Source: Halovenus salina (GTDB lineage: Archaea; Halobacteriota; Halobacteria; Halobacteriales; Haloarculaceae). From it: a DNA stretch of 64,000 nt. The DNA lies in NCBI RefSeq assembly GCF_026410925.1, contig NZ_CP112972.1:2852001-2916000 (forward strand), read 5' to 3'. The notes beneath the pieces are model-generated. The model saw only the letters and a program-made list of their open reading frames with translations, was not told where the DNA came from and did not search any database. Of this stretch, positions 17,480 to 25,761 are shown piece by piece (position 1 is the first letter of the stretch; each line of letters opens with the position of its first letter). Made by a program: the position numbers and the translations under genes.

Positions 17480-18954
17480 TGTTGTGTAACTGTCATGCTG
17501 CCTTGCTGACCGAGGGCGCGGTCGATTGCGTTTACGAGTGCCCGACCCTTGTCGAGTGTCTCGTCGTACTCCTGTTGTGGCACCGAGTCGTGGACGATGC
17601 CAGCCCCCACGCGCAGGAAGTACTCCTCGTCGTATCTGGTGAGCGTTCGGATGATGATGTTCAACGTTGCCTGCTCGTCGAACCCAAAGATGCCGATTGA
17701 ACCGGTGTAGGGACCCCGTCGAGTCGCCTCCAGTTCGTCGATAATCTCCATCGTCCGGGGCTTCGGTGCGCCGGTAATCGTCCCGCCGGGGAAGACGGCC
17801 CCGATTGCATCGGCAAGCGAACAGCCGTCTCGAAGCCGTCCCTCGACCAGGGAGACCAGATGCATCACCTCGGAGTAGCGGTCGACCCGCCGGTACTCGG
17901 TCACGTCGACGCTCCCGTACGTACAGACTTTCCCGAGGTCGTTTCGCTCCAGGTCGACCAACATTGCGTGCTCGGCCCGTTCTTTCTCGTCGCCGAGTAA
18001 CTCGGCTTCGAGCGCATCGTCCTCGGCGTCGGTCTCCCCTCGCGACCGCGTTCCGGCAATCGGTTCGGTCACGAGCCTGTCGCCCTCGCGTTCGAGCAAC
18101 AGCTCGGGGCTCGCGCTCACGAGGTCGACGCCTGGAAATTCGAGCAGGGCCGAGTACGGTGCCGGATTCACTGTCCGGAGTGCATCGAACGCCGCCACCG
18201 GATGGACGGCTGCCGGAGCGCGCAGTCGCTGTGAGATGTTCGCCTGGAACGTATCACCGTCGCGAATGTACTCCCTGACGCGGCGGACTCGCTCGGCGAA
18301 CGCCTCCTGACTGCAGTCGCTCTCGAAGGTGACCGTCTCCGTATCGACGGCTGGTGACTCGACACCCGGGTCTCCGTCGCCTGCGTCGCGTGCGAGTTCG
18401 AGCGCCTGCTGTCGGCCGCGGTCGTATGCCTCCCGACGCGCCTGTTCGTCGGTCGGGTCGTCGACACGTGGGCAGGAGGTAATTCGAAGCGTCACCGTAC
18501 CGTCGCGGGGCTCTTCCCAGGCAGCGAGTGTCTCGTAGGTAGCGACCTGCAGCCGTGGTAACTCGCGGTCTCTGCTCGTTCTCTCGGGCAGGGTTTCGAG
18601 TTCTCTCGCGATGTCGTAGGAAAGCCAGCCGACTGCGCCACAGGGGTACGGAACGTCGCAGTCGCCGCGGACCAGACGCTCCTCGGCGAGTATCGATTCG
18701 AGTGCTTCGAGGGAGTCCCCCTCGTCGGAGTCGACCGACCGAACGGCGAGCGGGTCGACGCCGAAGTACCCCCAGCCGGTCTGTCCGCCGGTCGTGGCGA
18801 GATACGCGCCGGTGTCGTCTGTCCGTGCCCGACGGTAGGCATCGAAGGGGTCCGAGACGGTGACGCGAATCTCGACCGGGACGCGTGTGCCAGGCTGTGC
18901 GCCGCTAGCGGCCGAGTGAAACGCCGATTCTCCAGTCTGGACCGTCGGTTCCAT
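17476..18954 (-). CDS. pabB: Aminodeoxychorismate synthase component I (chorismate-binding)
   Basis: 492 residues. The chorismate-binding C-terminal domain is complete: F-Q-A-N-I-S-Q near residue 240, [31 protein letters not shown] and the [10 protein letters not shown] block at the end. The reaction joins ammonia from PabA to chorismate. Component I of anthranilate synthase (TrpE) has the same fold, but no trp genes are near and pabC follows, so folate-type p-aminobenzoate synthesis is the better call. First gene of the three-gene operon. Confidence 0.85.
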   Translation of the reverse strand: MEPTVQTGESAFHSAASGAQPGTRVPVEIRVTVSDPFDAYRRARTDDTGAYLATTGGQTGWGYFGVDPLAVRSVDSDEGDSLEALESILAEERLVRGDCDVPYPCGAVGWLSYDIARELETLPERTSRDRELPRLQVATYETLAAWEEPRDGTVTLRITSCPRVDDPTDEQARREAYDRGRQQALELARDAGDGDPGVESPAVDTETVTFESDCSQEAFAERVRRVREYIRDGDTFQANISQRLRAPAAVHPVAAFDALRTVNPAPYSALLEFPGVDLVSASPELLLEREGDRLVTEPIAGTRSRGETDAEDDALEAELLGDEKERAEHAMLVDLERNDLGKVCTYGSVDVTEYRRVDRYSEVMHLVSLVEGRLRDGCSLADAIGAVFPGGTITGAPKPRTMEIIDELEATRRGPYTGSIGIFGFDEQATLNIIIRTLTRYDEEYFLRVGAGIVHDSVPQQEYDETLDKGRALVNAIDRALGQQGSMTVTQQ

Positions 18955-18993
18955 ACAGCTACAAAGAAAAGCGTGGGTAACGGTTTTGCGGTC

Positions 18994-19353
18994 CTACCGG
19001 TTTCTTGCTCGTTTCACCCACTCGCTCGCGCGACCCTCCGACGTCTGGGCAGCCTCGGCGACGGTTTCGGCGTCACTGTCGGCCAACGCCGCCACTGTTC
19101 CGAGCCCGTTGGACTCGAGTCGGTCGCTGTAGGTGGGTCCGATTCCTTTGATTGTCTCGACGGGCTCTGTGTCCGTCGAGATGGCTTCGTCTTCCTCGGC
19201 GGTGGCTGTCGGCTTGTCGGCGGTCGTCGTCTCGGGCTCTCGCTCGATAGTTACGTCCGTCTCCTCGGGCGCGGACGGGCCCGCGCTGGACCCTGACCCG
19301 TCCGAGAGCCCGACGAACTGTTTTATTTTCTGTATCAGGCTCTTGGCGCTCAT
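18994..19353 (-). CDS. Helix-hairpin-helix domain protein, 119 residues
   Basis: A short basic head (M-S-A-K-S-L-I-Q-K-I-K) is followed by an acidic, Thr/Glu-rich linker (about residues 17-60) and a C-terminal helix-hairpin-helix module: E-T-I-K-G-I-G-P-T-Y-S-D-R-L near residue 66 and a second G-L-G-T-V-A-A-L-A turn. Such HhH modules bind nucleic acid without sequence preference or act as protein contacts. No enzymatic part. It ends 39 bases before the pabB start on the same strand. Function unknown. Confidence 0.75.
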   Translation of the reverse strand: MSAKSLIQKIKQFVGLSDGSGSSAGPSAPEETDVTIEREPETTTADKPTATAEEDEAISTDTEPVETIKGIGPTYSDRLESNGLGTVAALADSDAETVAEAAQTSEGRASEWVKRARNR

Positions 19354-19431
19354 ACGACGATCTTAGGCGGGCGGTTACTTAATTGTACGCAGACTGTAAT
19401 GCGCCCCTCTCTCGGGGTCGATACTATCGCC

Positions 19432-20268
19432 CTAGTCCTCCCTTTTGCTGTCGGATAGGCGCTTCCGGAGTGCGTCGTTCATCGCAGTGACTGGTGCATC
19501 CACGTCGGTCCAGAATTCGAAGGCTTCGACCCCCTGATAGAGAAGCATCCAGGCACCATCGATCGTCGTTGCGCCTGCCTCGGCGGCATCTTGGAGCAGC
19601 CGCGTCGACAGCGGGGTGTACACCGCGTCTAACACCGCGAGCCCGGAATGAAGCGCACTCGATGGGACCGGTGAGATGTTTTCCCCCATACCGACGCTGG
19701 TCGCGTTGACCAGAATATCCGCCTTCGGGAGCAGATCAGGCAGTGCATCCAGCGACGCCGCGCGTGCGCTTTCGGTTGCGGTGCTGTCGTTCAGGTCGGC
19801 CGCCAGCCCCTCGGCCCGCTCGACGGTCCGGTTTGCCACGGTGACCGATACCCCCTCGTCGGCGAGTCCGAACGCTATCGCACGACCCGCACCGCCGGCA
19901 CCGACAACCACGGCGTCACCGGCGACATTCACGCCGTGGTGTGTCAGAGCTCGGATTGCTCCAACTGCGTCGGTGTTGTGGCCTGTTGGCGGTGTCGTCG
20001 AGAAGTCGACCGTATTGACCGCGCCGATTCGGGCAGCAAGCGGTGTCGGGTCGACGGCCCCAAGCACCGCCTGTTTGAACGGAATCGTGACGTTCAGTCC
20101 ACGAACGCCGAGGGTCTGTGCGCTCTCGATTGCTTTTCGGGCGGCGTCAGCCGGTGGCTCGAATGTGACGTAGCGAGCGCTCATCTCTCGTTTCTGATAG
20201 GCTGCTTCGTGCATCGGCGGTGACAGCGAGTGACCGACCGGGTTCCCGATGAGTCCGTACACGTCCAT
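19432..20268 (-). CDS. aroE: Shikimate dehydrogenase
   Basis: 278 residues from the ATG at 20268 (M-D-V-Y-G-L-I-G-N); an in-frame ATG at 20307 would add 13 unsupported residues. [12 protein letters not shown] near residue 8 binds shikimate, N-V-T-I-P-F-K near residue 60 holds the catalytic Lys, and G-A-G-G-A-G-R-A near residue 125 is the NADPH loop. It reduces 3-dehydroshikimate to shikimate in the pathway to chorismate, the substrate of the nearby PabB and the more distant MenF. It is separated by about 80 bases from the HhH gene. Confidence 0.93.
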   Translation of the reverse strand: MDVYGLIGNPVGHSLSPPMHEAAYQKREMSARYVTFEPPADAARKAIESAQTLGVRGLNVTIPFKQAVLGAVDPTPLAARIGAVNTVDFSTTPPTGHNTDAVGAIRALTHHGVNVAGDAVVVGAGGAGRAIAFGLADEGVSVTVANRTVERAEGLAADLNDSTATESARAASLDALPDLLPKADILVNATSVGMGENISPVPSSALHSGLAVLDAVYTPLSTRLLQDAAEAGATTIDGAWMLLYQGVEAFEFWTDVDAPVTAMNDALRKRLSDSKRED

Positions 20269-20348
20269 ATCCGGGCCTCGCACGCCATCGGCATACGTGC
20301 TATGCACGGAGGGGAGTGCTTTTTTCTGGGGCGGTGTTTGGAACAGCT

Positions 20349-20852
20349 ATGCTTGTCGTGCTTGGCGACACCCACAGCACGGGTGGCCTACAGCTGACAG
20401 ACACAGTCGCAGACGCGGTCGATTCGGCGTCACTCGTGGTTCATGCCGGTGATTTCACCGCAGGCGAGACGCTGCAGTCCTTCGAGCGTCGCGCCCGAAA
20501 ACTGGTCGCGGTTGCGGGGAACAGTGACAGCAGACTGGTTACAGAACAGTTACCAACTACCGCAACGTTCCGGTTCGGCGGTCGGCAGTTCGTGGTGACA
20601 CACGGACACCGCCACGACCGCACCTCGCTCTCCCTGCTGGCACGGCAAGAGGGGGCGGACATGGTTATTGTGGGTCATACACACAGGGCGGAAATCGACC
20701 ACGTCGGGGGGGCCGTGGTCGTCAATGGAGGGAGTCACGCCGACCCGCGCGGAGGCGAACCGACGTTCGCCATGATAGAGCAGACAGGGGCCAACTTGCA
20801 GGTAGATATCCAGACGACGAGGGGAAGCACACGGGAGCGCGAACTCCTGTGA
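20349..20852 (+). CDS. YfcE/MJ0936-type metallophosphoesterase
   Basis: 167 residues from the ATG at 20349, which begins M-L-V-V-L-G-D-T-H-S and so includes the first metal-binding motif (D-x-H). The other motifs are H-A-G-D-F near residue 35, G-N-S-D near residue 60, V-T-H-G-H near residue 82 and V-G-H-T-H near residue 107: all five di-metal motifs are intact. Members are phosphodiesterases of uncertain natural substrate. A T-run (tgcttttttc, near 20316-20326) some 25-30 bases upstream may serve as TATA element for a leaderless mRNA. Divergent from aroE. Confidence 0.88.
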   Translation: MLVVLGDTHSTGGLQLTDTVADAVDSASLVVHAGDFTAGETLQSFERRARKLVAVAGNSDSRLVTEQLPTTATFRFGGRQFVVTHGHRHDRTSLSLLARQEGADMVIVGHTHRAEIDHVGGAVVVNGGSHADPRGGEPTFAMIEQTGANLQVDIQTTRGSTRERELL

Positions 20853-20994
20853 TCTCTGTACGGGGCAGTGACAGAGGGGGCATAGTTTGTGGGGGTCTGG
20901 GGTGAGGGCCGAAGCGGGTCAGCGCATTTTCTGCTATGGTAGGGATAATAAAATAGCCGCCGGAGGCTCAAAGAGTGATTTTACCCATTGTGCG

Positions 20995-21384
20995 GTGACC
21001 GACGGCATTTTCCCGTTCGACATCGAATTTCCACCCGTGACAGCAGTCGACGACTGGGAGCAACAGCTTGCCGAGGCGGGCGACCTCTCTCCGGAACTGG
21101 TCGACCGTATCGTCGGCCTCCACGGCGACCGCGCCCAGCGCGCTATCCAGGCCGTCAGTGAGAACCGCGTCAAGGCCTACCGCGATTTCACCGTCGTCGT
21201 CGGCCACCAGGACGAGTACGTCGTCGAGAACGACGGCTGCAGCTGCAAGGACGCCGAGTACAACCTCGACTCGACCGACCCCGAACAGCTCTGTTGGCAC
21301 GCTATCGCCGTCCGCATCGCCCGTGCGCTTGACGAAACCGATGAACACGACATGTGGTACTCCGACGTGCGCGACTTTCTGTGA
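20995..21384 (+). CDS. SWIM zinc-finger-like small protein
   Basis: 129 residues from a GTG at 20995; the frame is open upstream, but the sequence before this GTG is not protein-like. The N-terminus has I-F-P-F-D-I-E-F-P-P. Near residue 80 is C-S-C-K-D followed about 15 residues later by C-W-H, fitting the C-x-C...C-x-H pattern of SWIM zinc fingers. Such domains bind DNA or proteins. An AT-rich element (ataataaaata, 20946-20956) lies about 40 bases upstream. tRNA-Pro follows 71 bases after the stop. Function unknown. Confidence 0.7.
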   Translation: MTDGIFPFDIEFPPVTAVDDWEQQLAEAGDLSPELVDRIVGLHGDRAQRAIQAVSENRVKAYRDFTVVVGHQDEYVVENDGCSCKDAEYNLDSTDPEQLCWHAIAVRIARALDETDEHDMWYSDVRDFL

Positions 21385-21455
21385 CTGTGGGTCCCCCTCT
21401 CACAGACGGCGTGCAACGAAACGCTTACAACCAGGACCCCAGCACGTGTATATGC

Positions 21456-21528
21456 GGGACCGTGGGGTAGCTTGGTATCCTCCGGGCCTTGGGTGCCCGC
21501 AACCCTGGTTCAAATCCGGGCGGTCCCA
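21456..21528 (+). tRNA. tRNA-Pro (anticodon TGG)
   Basis: 73 bases, full cloverleaf: acceptor GGGACCG/CGGTCCC, D stem GGGT/ATCC, anticodon stem CGGGC/GCCCG around the loop CTTGGGT, and T stem CCTGG/CCGGG around TTCAAAT. Discriminator base A; CCA is not encoded. No intron. A TTACAA element at about 21425-21430 fits a tRNA promoter 25 bases upstream. Confidence 0.95.
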
Positions 21529-21676
21529 TAGCGAATATACGGCTTGCTGACAGCTTTCCTTATTCCCGTCGTGCTGGTGACTACGCACTCAGACTGACAG
21601 AACTGTACTGATATCGAGTTATCACTTGCTGGGAAGTGCTGAGGGGTACTTGTGTTCGAGTACTGTACTCCCACCC

Positions 21677-22546
21677 GTGACCTCTCATCACGACGGCGAC
21701 ACAGTACGGTCAGCTGAATGGGTTCGTGACCATCTGGACCGTTTCCAGACAGACGAGGCCGACTATCGACTCGTCGAAGTAGACATGGACCCGGCTGCCT
21801 ACGACGACTGGCATATTCCGGGAGCCGTCCAGATTAACTGGGAAGAGGATATCATCGACGGACTCGGGGGCAACGTCGTTGAGCAGAGTGAAGCAGAGTC
21901 GCTGTTTGGCGAGCTGGGGATTACACGAGACACCACGGTTGTCGTCTACGGCGACCAGGCGAACTGGTTCGCCGGCCACGCCTACTGGGTGCTCAAATAC
22001 TACCAGCACGAGGATGTCAAGCTGCTCGACGGTGGCCGCCGATACTGGCGACTCGAAGGATACGAGCAAACACAGGACGAGCCGGAGTATCCATCCCGCG
22101 AGTACGAAATCGACGGCGCCAACGAGGACATTCGCGGGTACAAAGACGACATCATGGATAGCCTCGACGACGGTCGACCGATTGTTGATGTCCGAAACCC
22201 ACAGGAGTATCGCGGTGAGAAGCCTCCAGCCGAGATTCCGAACACCACCGACCGCGAGGGCCACATCCCAACCGCGGCGAACGTCCCCTGGGGGAAGGCC
22301 GTCGACGCCGACGGCACATTCAAACCTGAGTCGGAGCTTCGCGACATCTACGGCGAGTACATTGACCCAGACGAATCGACGGTCGCGTACTGCCGCATCG
22401 GAGAGCGCTCGTCTATCACGTGGTTCGTGCTCTCGGAGCTACTCGGCGCCGACGCGGTCAACTACGATGGGTCGTGGACGGAGTGGGCAGCCGACGAAAC
22501 AGCACCGGTAGAGACGACGACTGCACCAACGGAGGGTGATTTCTGA
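21677..22546 (+). CDS. Thiosulfate sulfurtransferase, two rhodanese domains
   Basis: 289 residues from a GTG at 21677; a TTG at 21626 is the only in-frame alternative. The N-terminal rhodanese domain (about residues 10-130) is the non-catalytic one. The C-terminal domain carries the active-site loop C-R-I-G-E-R-S near residue 238, with the persulfide-forming Cys and the two loop Arg typical of rhodanese. It transfers sulfane sulfur to an acceptor such as cyanide or a thiol in the cytoplasm. The next gene begins on the last base of its stop codon, so the two are coupled. Confidence 0.88.
   Translation: MTSHHDGDTVRSAEWVRDHLDRFQTDEADYRLVEVDMDPAAYDDWHIPGAVQINWEEDIIDGLGGNVVEQSEAESLFGELGITRDTTVVVYGDQANWFAGHAYWVLKYYQHEDVKLLDGGRRYWRLEGYEQTQDEPEYPSREYEIDGANEDIRGYKDDIMDSLDDGRPIVDVRNPQEYRGEKPPAEIPNTTDREGHIPTAANVPWGKAVDADGTFKPESELRDIYGEYIDPDESTVAYCRIGERSSITWFVLSELLGADAVNYDGSWTEWAADETAPVETTTAPTEGDF
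22531..22539 (+). promoter_or_regulatory. Strong Shine-Dalgarno for the 171-residue protein
   Basis: ggagggtga lies 6 bases before the ATG at 22546 and close to the complement of the 16S rRNA 3' end, inside the rhodanese C-terminus. It supports translation of the downstream gene from a shared mRNA. Confidence 0.6.
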
Positions 22547-23061
22547 TGACACTCACAGCCAACGAACCGAGTGGTACTGTCCGCGGAGAGTTAGTCCAGG
22601 TCTGTATCGACGGCGTGATGTCCGTCTATCAGAGTCGGATGCGAAACATGTTAGACGAGGAGGGGATCGAGAAACCCGACCCCGAACCGGACGAGTGGTA
22701 TCCGCTCGCGAACTTCCTCGAAGTGTTACGGACTGTCGAGGAAAACACCGGTGAGAGCGCGCTGGCGAAAATCGGTGAGTCTACGCCGCGGTTTCTGGAC
22801 TGGTCGCGGATTATCGACTCGCCACACGAGGGGCTCGACCATCTCCCCGAGATGTACGAGGCCGAACACCGCCAGGTAGCCGGCCAATACACCTACGAGA
22901 AGGTCGACGAGACCCACGCCAGGATTACGTCGACGACGCCGTATCCCGCACAGTGGGAGAAGGGCTTTCTCAAGGGGACGGCCCAGCACTTCGGAGCCGA
23001 ACACGCTCACGCTGACATCGACGACGACGGCCCCGAGACGACCTTCGAGGTTCGGTGGTAG
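22546..23061 (+). CDS. Uncharacterised protein coupled to rhodanese, 171 residues
   Basis: Soluble, acidic, no Cys pair and no membrane segment. The N-terminal part (R-G-E-L-V-Q-V-C-I-D-G-V) and the block P-D-E-W-Y-P-L-A-N-F-L-E-V-L-R-T-V-E-E resemble helical alpha/beta sensor domains of the heme-NO-binding or V4R type, but no ligand residue can be fixed. The C-terminal part is beta-rich (residues 120-171). ATG overlaps the rhodanese stop by one base and has a near-perfect Shine-Dalgarno, so a common function in sulfur metabolism or sulfur sensing is likely. I do not recognise a named family. Confidence 0.7.
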   Translation: MTLTANEPSGTVRGELVQVCIDGVMSVYQSRMRNMLDEEGIEKPDPEPDEWYPLANFLEVLRTVEENTGESALAKIGESTPRFLDWSRIIDSPHEGLDHLPEMYEAEHRQVAGQYTYEKVDETHARITSTTPYPAQWEKGFLKGTAQHFGAEHAHADIDDDGPETTFEVRW

Positions 23062-23286
23062 GACTCTCTATCGATAATTCGGGGTCTCTTGTTTCATTGT
23101 ACTCCGACCTTGTATCGGTGTAAGGACTACTATTTTGTACTGGCGTTTGGTCGTGTACTTGATAGACCCCTAACTATTCTCTGCGCTTTTCGTCTGACGA
23201 AACTAAGTCTGTAATTCGACGGCGTTATTGCTGCTACTACTTGCTTTATCAGCTTCCGAGAAAAATTGATTAAACTATGCGCTCAG

Positions 23287-23856
23287 CTATGCGTCTGGGC
23301 CGGAGTCGCTGTCCAGTACTGAAGAGTCATCGCCCGTGTCCCAGACGAGGTCAAGATCGTAGTCGCCAGTCACGGCAACGGTGAATCCTTCGCTGGCAGA
23401 GAAGCTGCTTTGGACATCAAGCTCACTGACTGCGAGTTCCTCAGTGGTATCGGGAGTATCGGTGTCTGAGATAATTCCATCCCCACGGAGATAGAGATTC
23501 TCTGATGGGAGTCCCTCACTTGCAGATTCCACGGTAAACGTCAGGAGACCATTGCCGCCGCTTGAACTGTTCGGAACATTATTAGTTGTATCCCAGTTAG
23601 TACCTCCAAAGTCATTGCTGCTAACAATAGTGTAGTCTAATGACTCGTTATCAACCCCTGTCCAGGTAACATTATTAACTTCACTGTACTCCATATTCAA
23701 GGTCGCAGTAGGCGCTGTCTCGCCGGCTGTGTCACCGAGCCCGAGCACGAACGATGCGATGACGGCCGCCAGAATAACTGTGATGGCAACCATCAGGATG
23801 ACGCCGATGACCGGCGACACCGCGTCGTCTTCTTCGAATAGGTTTTTGAGCTGCAT
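23287..23856 (-). CDS. Type IV pilin (archaeal PilA-like)
   Basis: 189 residues from the ATG at 23856. N-terminus: a short head with F-E-E-D-D-A, then [17 protein letters not shown] and a further hydrophobic run ending F-V-L-G-L-G. That is the class III signal and assembly helix of haloarchaeal pilins, cut by prepilin peptidase PibD ahead of the hydrophobic core. The residue before the cleavage-site Ala is Asp where many pilins have Arg. The rest is a Ser/Asn/Asp-rich beta domain with several N-x-S/T sites. No PilB/PilC genes are near, so it would be assembled by a pilus machine encoded elsewhere. Lower GC than the neighbours. Confidence 0.85.
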   Translation of the reverse strand: MQLKNLFEEDDAVSPVIGVILMVAITVILAAVIASFVLGLGDTAGETAPTATLNMEYSEVNNVTWTGVDNESLDYTIVSSNDFGGTNWDTTNNVPNSSSGGNGLLTFTVESASEGLPSENLYLRGDGIISDTDTPDTTEELAVSELDVQSSFSASEGFTVAVTGDYDLDLVWDTGDDSSVLDSDSGPDA

Positions 23857-23885
23857 GTTGCGCTTGGCTCTTCCGCCGTATCTGA

Positions 23886-23891
23886 TATAAA
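23886..23891 (-). promoter_or_regulatory. TATA box of the pilin gene
   Basis: Reads TTTATA on the minus strand, 29 bases before the ATG at 23856; implies a start site a few bases before the start codon. Confidence 0.5.
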
Positions 23892-24240
23892 TCATAGCGA
23901 CGTTTTTCTCTCAGGACGCTTTCTCGTCGTGTTTTCTCGGTGTGAATATACCGTTATATAGCCACTCAGAACTTGATAACGTCGGGGTAGCGGTCGTCAA
24001 ACGGCCGAAACTGCTGAAAATGTAGATAATCCAATTGGTGTCCGGCTGAAGAGCGATACCTACTGGATGGTGATATGTAATACGAAATAAATTATTTTCT
24101 AGTGTCAGGAAATGCTACGGCATCATGAGCGATTACCGTTGCAGGCATTGTAACGAATCTGGCTCGTCGGTCGCTTAAACGGCCATCGAGAGCGCCGTTG
24201 GTATCATTTTCTTCGCTCGGTGGGGTCTCCGATAACGGGC
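23892..24240. other. Intergenic region between pilin and methyltransferase genes
   Basis: About 350 bases with lower GC than the surroundings. It holds the upstream side of the pilin promoter and several AT-rich patches (for example near 23945-23955 and 24085-24098). Apart from the 17-codon frame at 24125-24178 I see no coding frame, tRNA, repeat or terminal inverted repeat. Confidence 0.5.
24125..24178 (+). CDS. Possible 17-residue C-x-x-C microprotein
   Basis: ATG to TAA frame with one C-R-H-C pair. An AT-rich aataaatta element (24086-24094) lies about 33 bases upstream, an acceptable spacing for an archaeal promoter. Coding evidence is weak because such a short frame can arise by chance, and half a zinc-finger site alone would need dimerisation to bind metal. 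Confidence 0.2.
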   Translation: MSDYRCRHCNESGSSVA

Positions 24241-24954
24241 TCACCGGCCGACTATCCACCGCCAGCGCTGCTCTCCGGTGCCTTCCACGTCAGCGAGGAG
24301 GTCCTGGACGCGTTCGACGCGCTCTTGTGGGTCCAGCCTGGGATACACCCGCGCCGCAACAGCCGGAATCTGGTAGAACTGCCGGAGCTGTTCGCCGGTG
24401 ACATCTAGCCGCCAGACCCCAGACACCGTATCGACGGTCTCCTCGAACGCTTTGCTGACTGCCTCCGTCGGGCTAGGCGAGCGAGAGTCTCGGTCTACCT
24501 GCTCGAAGACACTTGTTCCGTCGATATACCACCCCTCCGGTGCGACGGCACCGACGACACCCTCTTCCGAGAGTACACGACGTGCCTCTTCGAGTGCGGC
24601 TTCCGGTGACGGGGTGAGAAACAGGGAGGCAGTGAACGCAACCGCATCGAAAGAACCGGTCTGGAAGGGGAGCGTGTCGAAATCGCCCTGCACACGGCAT
24701 GGAAACGAGTTCTGTCGGAGCATCTGCCGACTTACGTCCAGCGGTATCACTCTCTCGCTCCGGGCGGCAAGCGGTGAACTGCTCGCACCTGTCCCGGCAC
24801 CTGCATCCAGTAGGCGCGTGATTGTACCATCGTATTGTGTGGCCAACTCCGTTGCGAGCCGTTCCGCCAGTGTACTAAAGTGGTCGGTCTCCGCCTCGTA
24901 CGCGGCGTACGTACCGGCACTCTCGTCGAAGTTCGCTCTGATTGTTCGTTTCAT
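24241..24954 (-). CDS. Class I SAM-dependent methyltransferase
   Basis: 237 residues. It opens like BioC/UbiE-type enzymes (F-D-E-S-A-G-T-Y near residue 9); motif I is L-L-D-A-G-A-G-T-G-A near residue 48, motif II acidic strand I-P-L-D-V-S, motif post-II G-D-F-D-T-L-P-F. Substrate unknown. No obvious operon partner: the downstream region is intergenic and the SHOCT gene upstream is 67 bases away on the same strand. The protein's Arg-rich end (Q-R-W-R-W-I-V-G-R) is unusual but in frame. Confidence 0.82.
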   Translation of the reverse strand: MKRTIRANFDESAGTYAAYEAETDHFSTLAERLATELATQYDGTITRLLDAGAGTGASSSPLAARSERVIPLDVSRQMLRQNSFPCRVQGDFDTLPFQTGSFDAVAFTASLFLTPSPEAALEEARRVLSEEGVVGAVAPEGWYIDGTSVFEQVDRDSRSPSPTEAVSKAFEETVDTVSGVWRLDVTGEQLRQFYQIPAVAARVYPRLDPQERVERVQDLLADVEGTGEQRWRWIVGR

Positions 24955-25021
24955 CGGCTCTATCGGATACTCTATGCCGTGCTACTTGCGCGTTTGGGCA
25001 ATATCGTCGTCGTTGCTGACC

Positions 25022-25675
25022 TCAACTGCGCTCTCGCTCGGTCTCGCGGAGGACAGCCAGTCGGCGTTTGTACTCGGCTTCGGTGAGGTCTCCCTCCGCG
25101 TATCGGTAGCGAAGATGGGCAACGGCGCTTTTTCGGTCTTGTTGCGCTGAAACTGCCGTCTCTTCGATAGTTGGCTCACTCTGGCTCTCGGTTCGAGCGG
25201 ATTCGAGACGTGTCGTCAGGTCGCTGTCGTCGACCTCGCCACGGGCGTACTGGCAGGCAACGGCGTCGACTGGCTGTGGTGCATCCGGAACATCGTGGTC
25301 AAACAGCCGGTCCAGACGCCGCTCGTACTCTTCGATGTCGAGTTCGCCGTCGAGATAGCGCGCCTCTAGGATCTCGAACGGTTCCCCGAGTGACGTGCGC
25401 GTGGCCGTTGCCCTGTCGAGAGACATCCAGATGAGTATTCCGGCCAGGCCGACGCTGAACAGCGGCGAAACGAACTGTATCGACGCGAGCAACAACGCGA
25501 GTATGTACCCACCGCCGCCGAGCGCAAGCAGGGCTTGGCCGAGTTGTGTCACGACCATCAAGACGAGCGGTACGAGAATGCCGAGGATGAACAACGGTGG
25601 CTTGCCCTCGCTCGGTGGAGACCCCGACTGTGGGTCTTCCGACGTCCAGTCCGGCTGCCCGCCGATACCGTGCAT
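25022..25675 (-). CDS. Membrane protein with two SHOCT-type modules
   Basis: 217 residues from the ATG at 25675 (a GTG at 25681 would add two). Two hydrophobic segments (about residues 27-50 and 57-83) are followed by a cytoplasmic part with two short helical modules of the SHOCT type: A-R-Y-L-D-G-E-L-D-I-E-E-Y-E-R-R-L near residue 105 and L-R-Y-R-Y-A-E-G-D-L-T-E-A-E-Y near residue 190, plus a related degenerate one around residue 143. SHOCT modules are thought to mediate oligomerisation. No enzymatic domain. Function unknown. Confidence 0.75.
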   Translation of the reverse strand: MHGIGGQPDWTSEDPQSGSPPSEGKPPLFILGILVPLVLMVVTQLGQALLALGGGGYILALLLASIQFVSPLFSVGLAGILIWMSLDRATATRTSLGEPFEILEARYLDGELDIEEYERRLDRLFDHDVPDAPQPVDAVACQYARGEVDDSDLTTRLESARTESQSEPTIEETAVSAQQDRKSAVAHLRYRYAEGDLTEAEYKRRLAVLRETERERS

Positions 25676-25761
25676 AGACACACTTTGGCTTGGACCAAAG
25701 TTAGTGTTGTGCCGGAGTCGATCACCTGCCCGAGGCCATCACTGAACCCTCACTCACCATC

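Noticed and set aside
16820..18954. Anthranilate synthase TrpE/TrpG
   Set aside because: No other trp gene is near and the pair overlaps a class IV lyase gene, which fits p-aminobenzoate synthesis.
21456..21528. tRNA-Pro as integration site of a mobile element
   Set aside because: No integrase gene and no repeated tRNA 3' end were seen within the flanking region.
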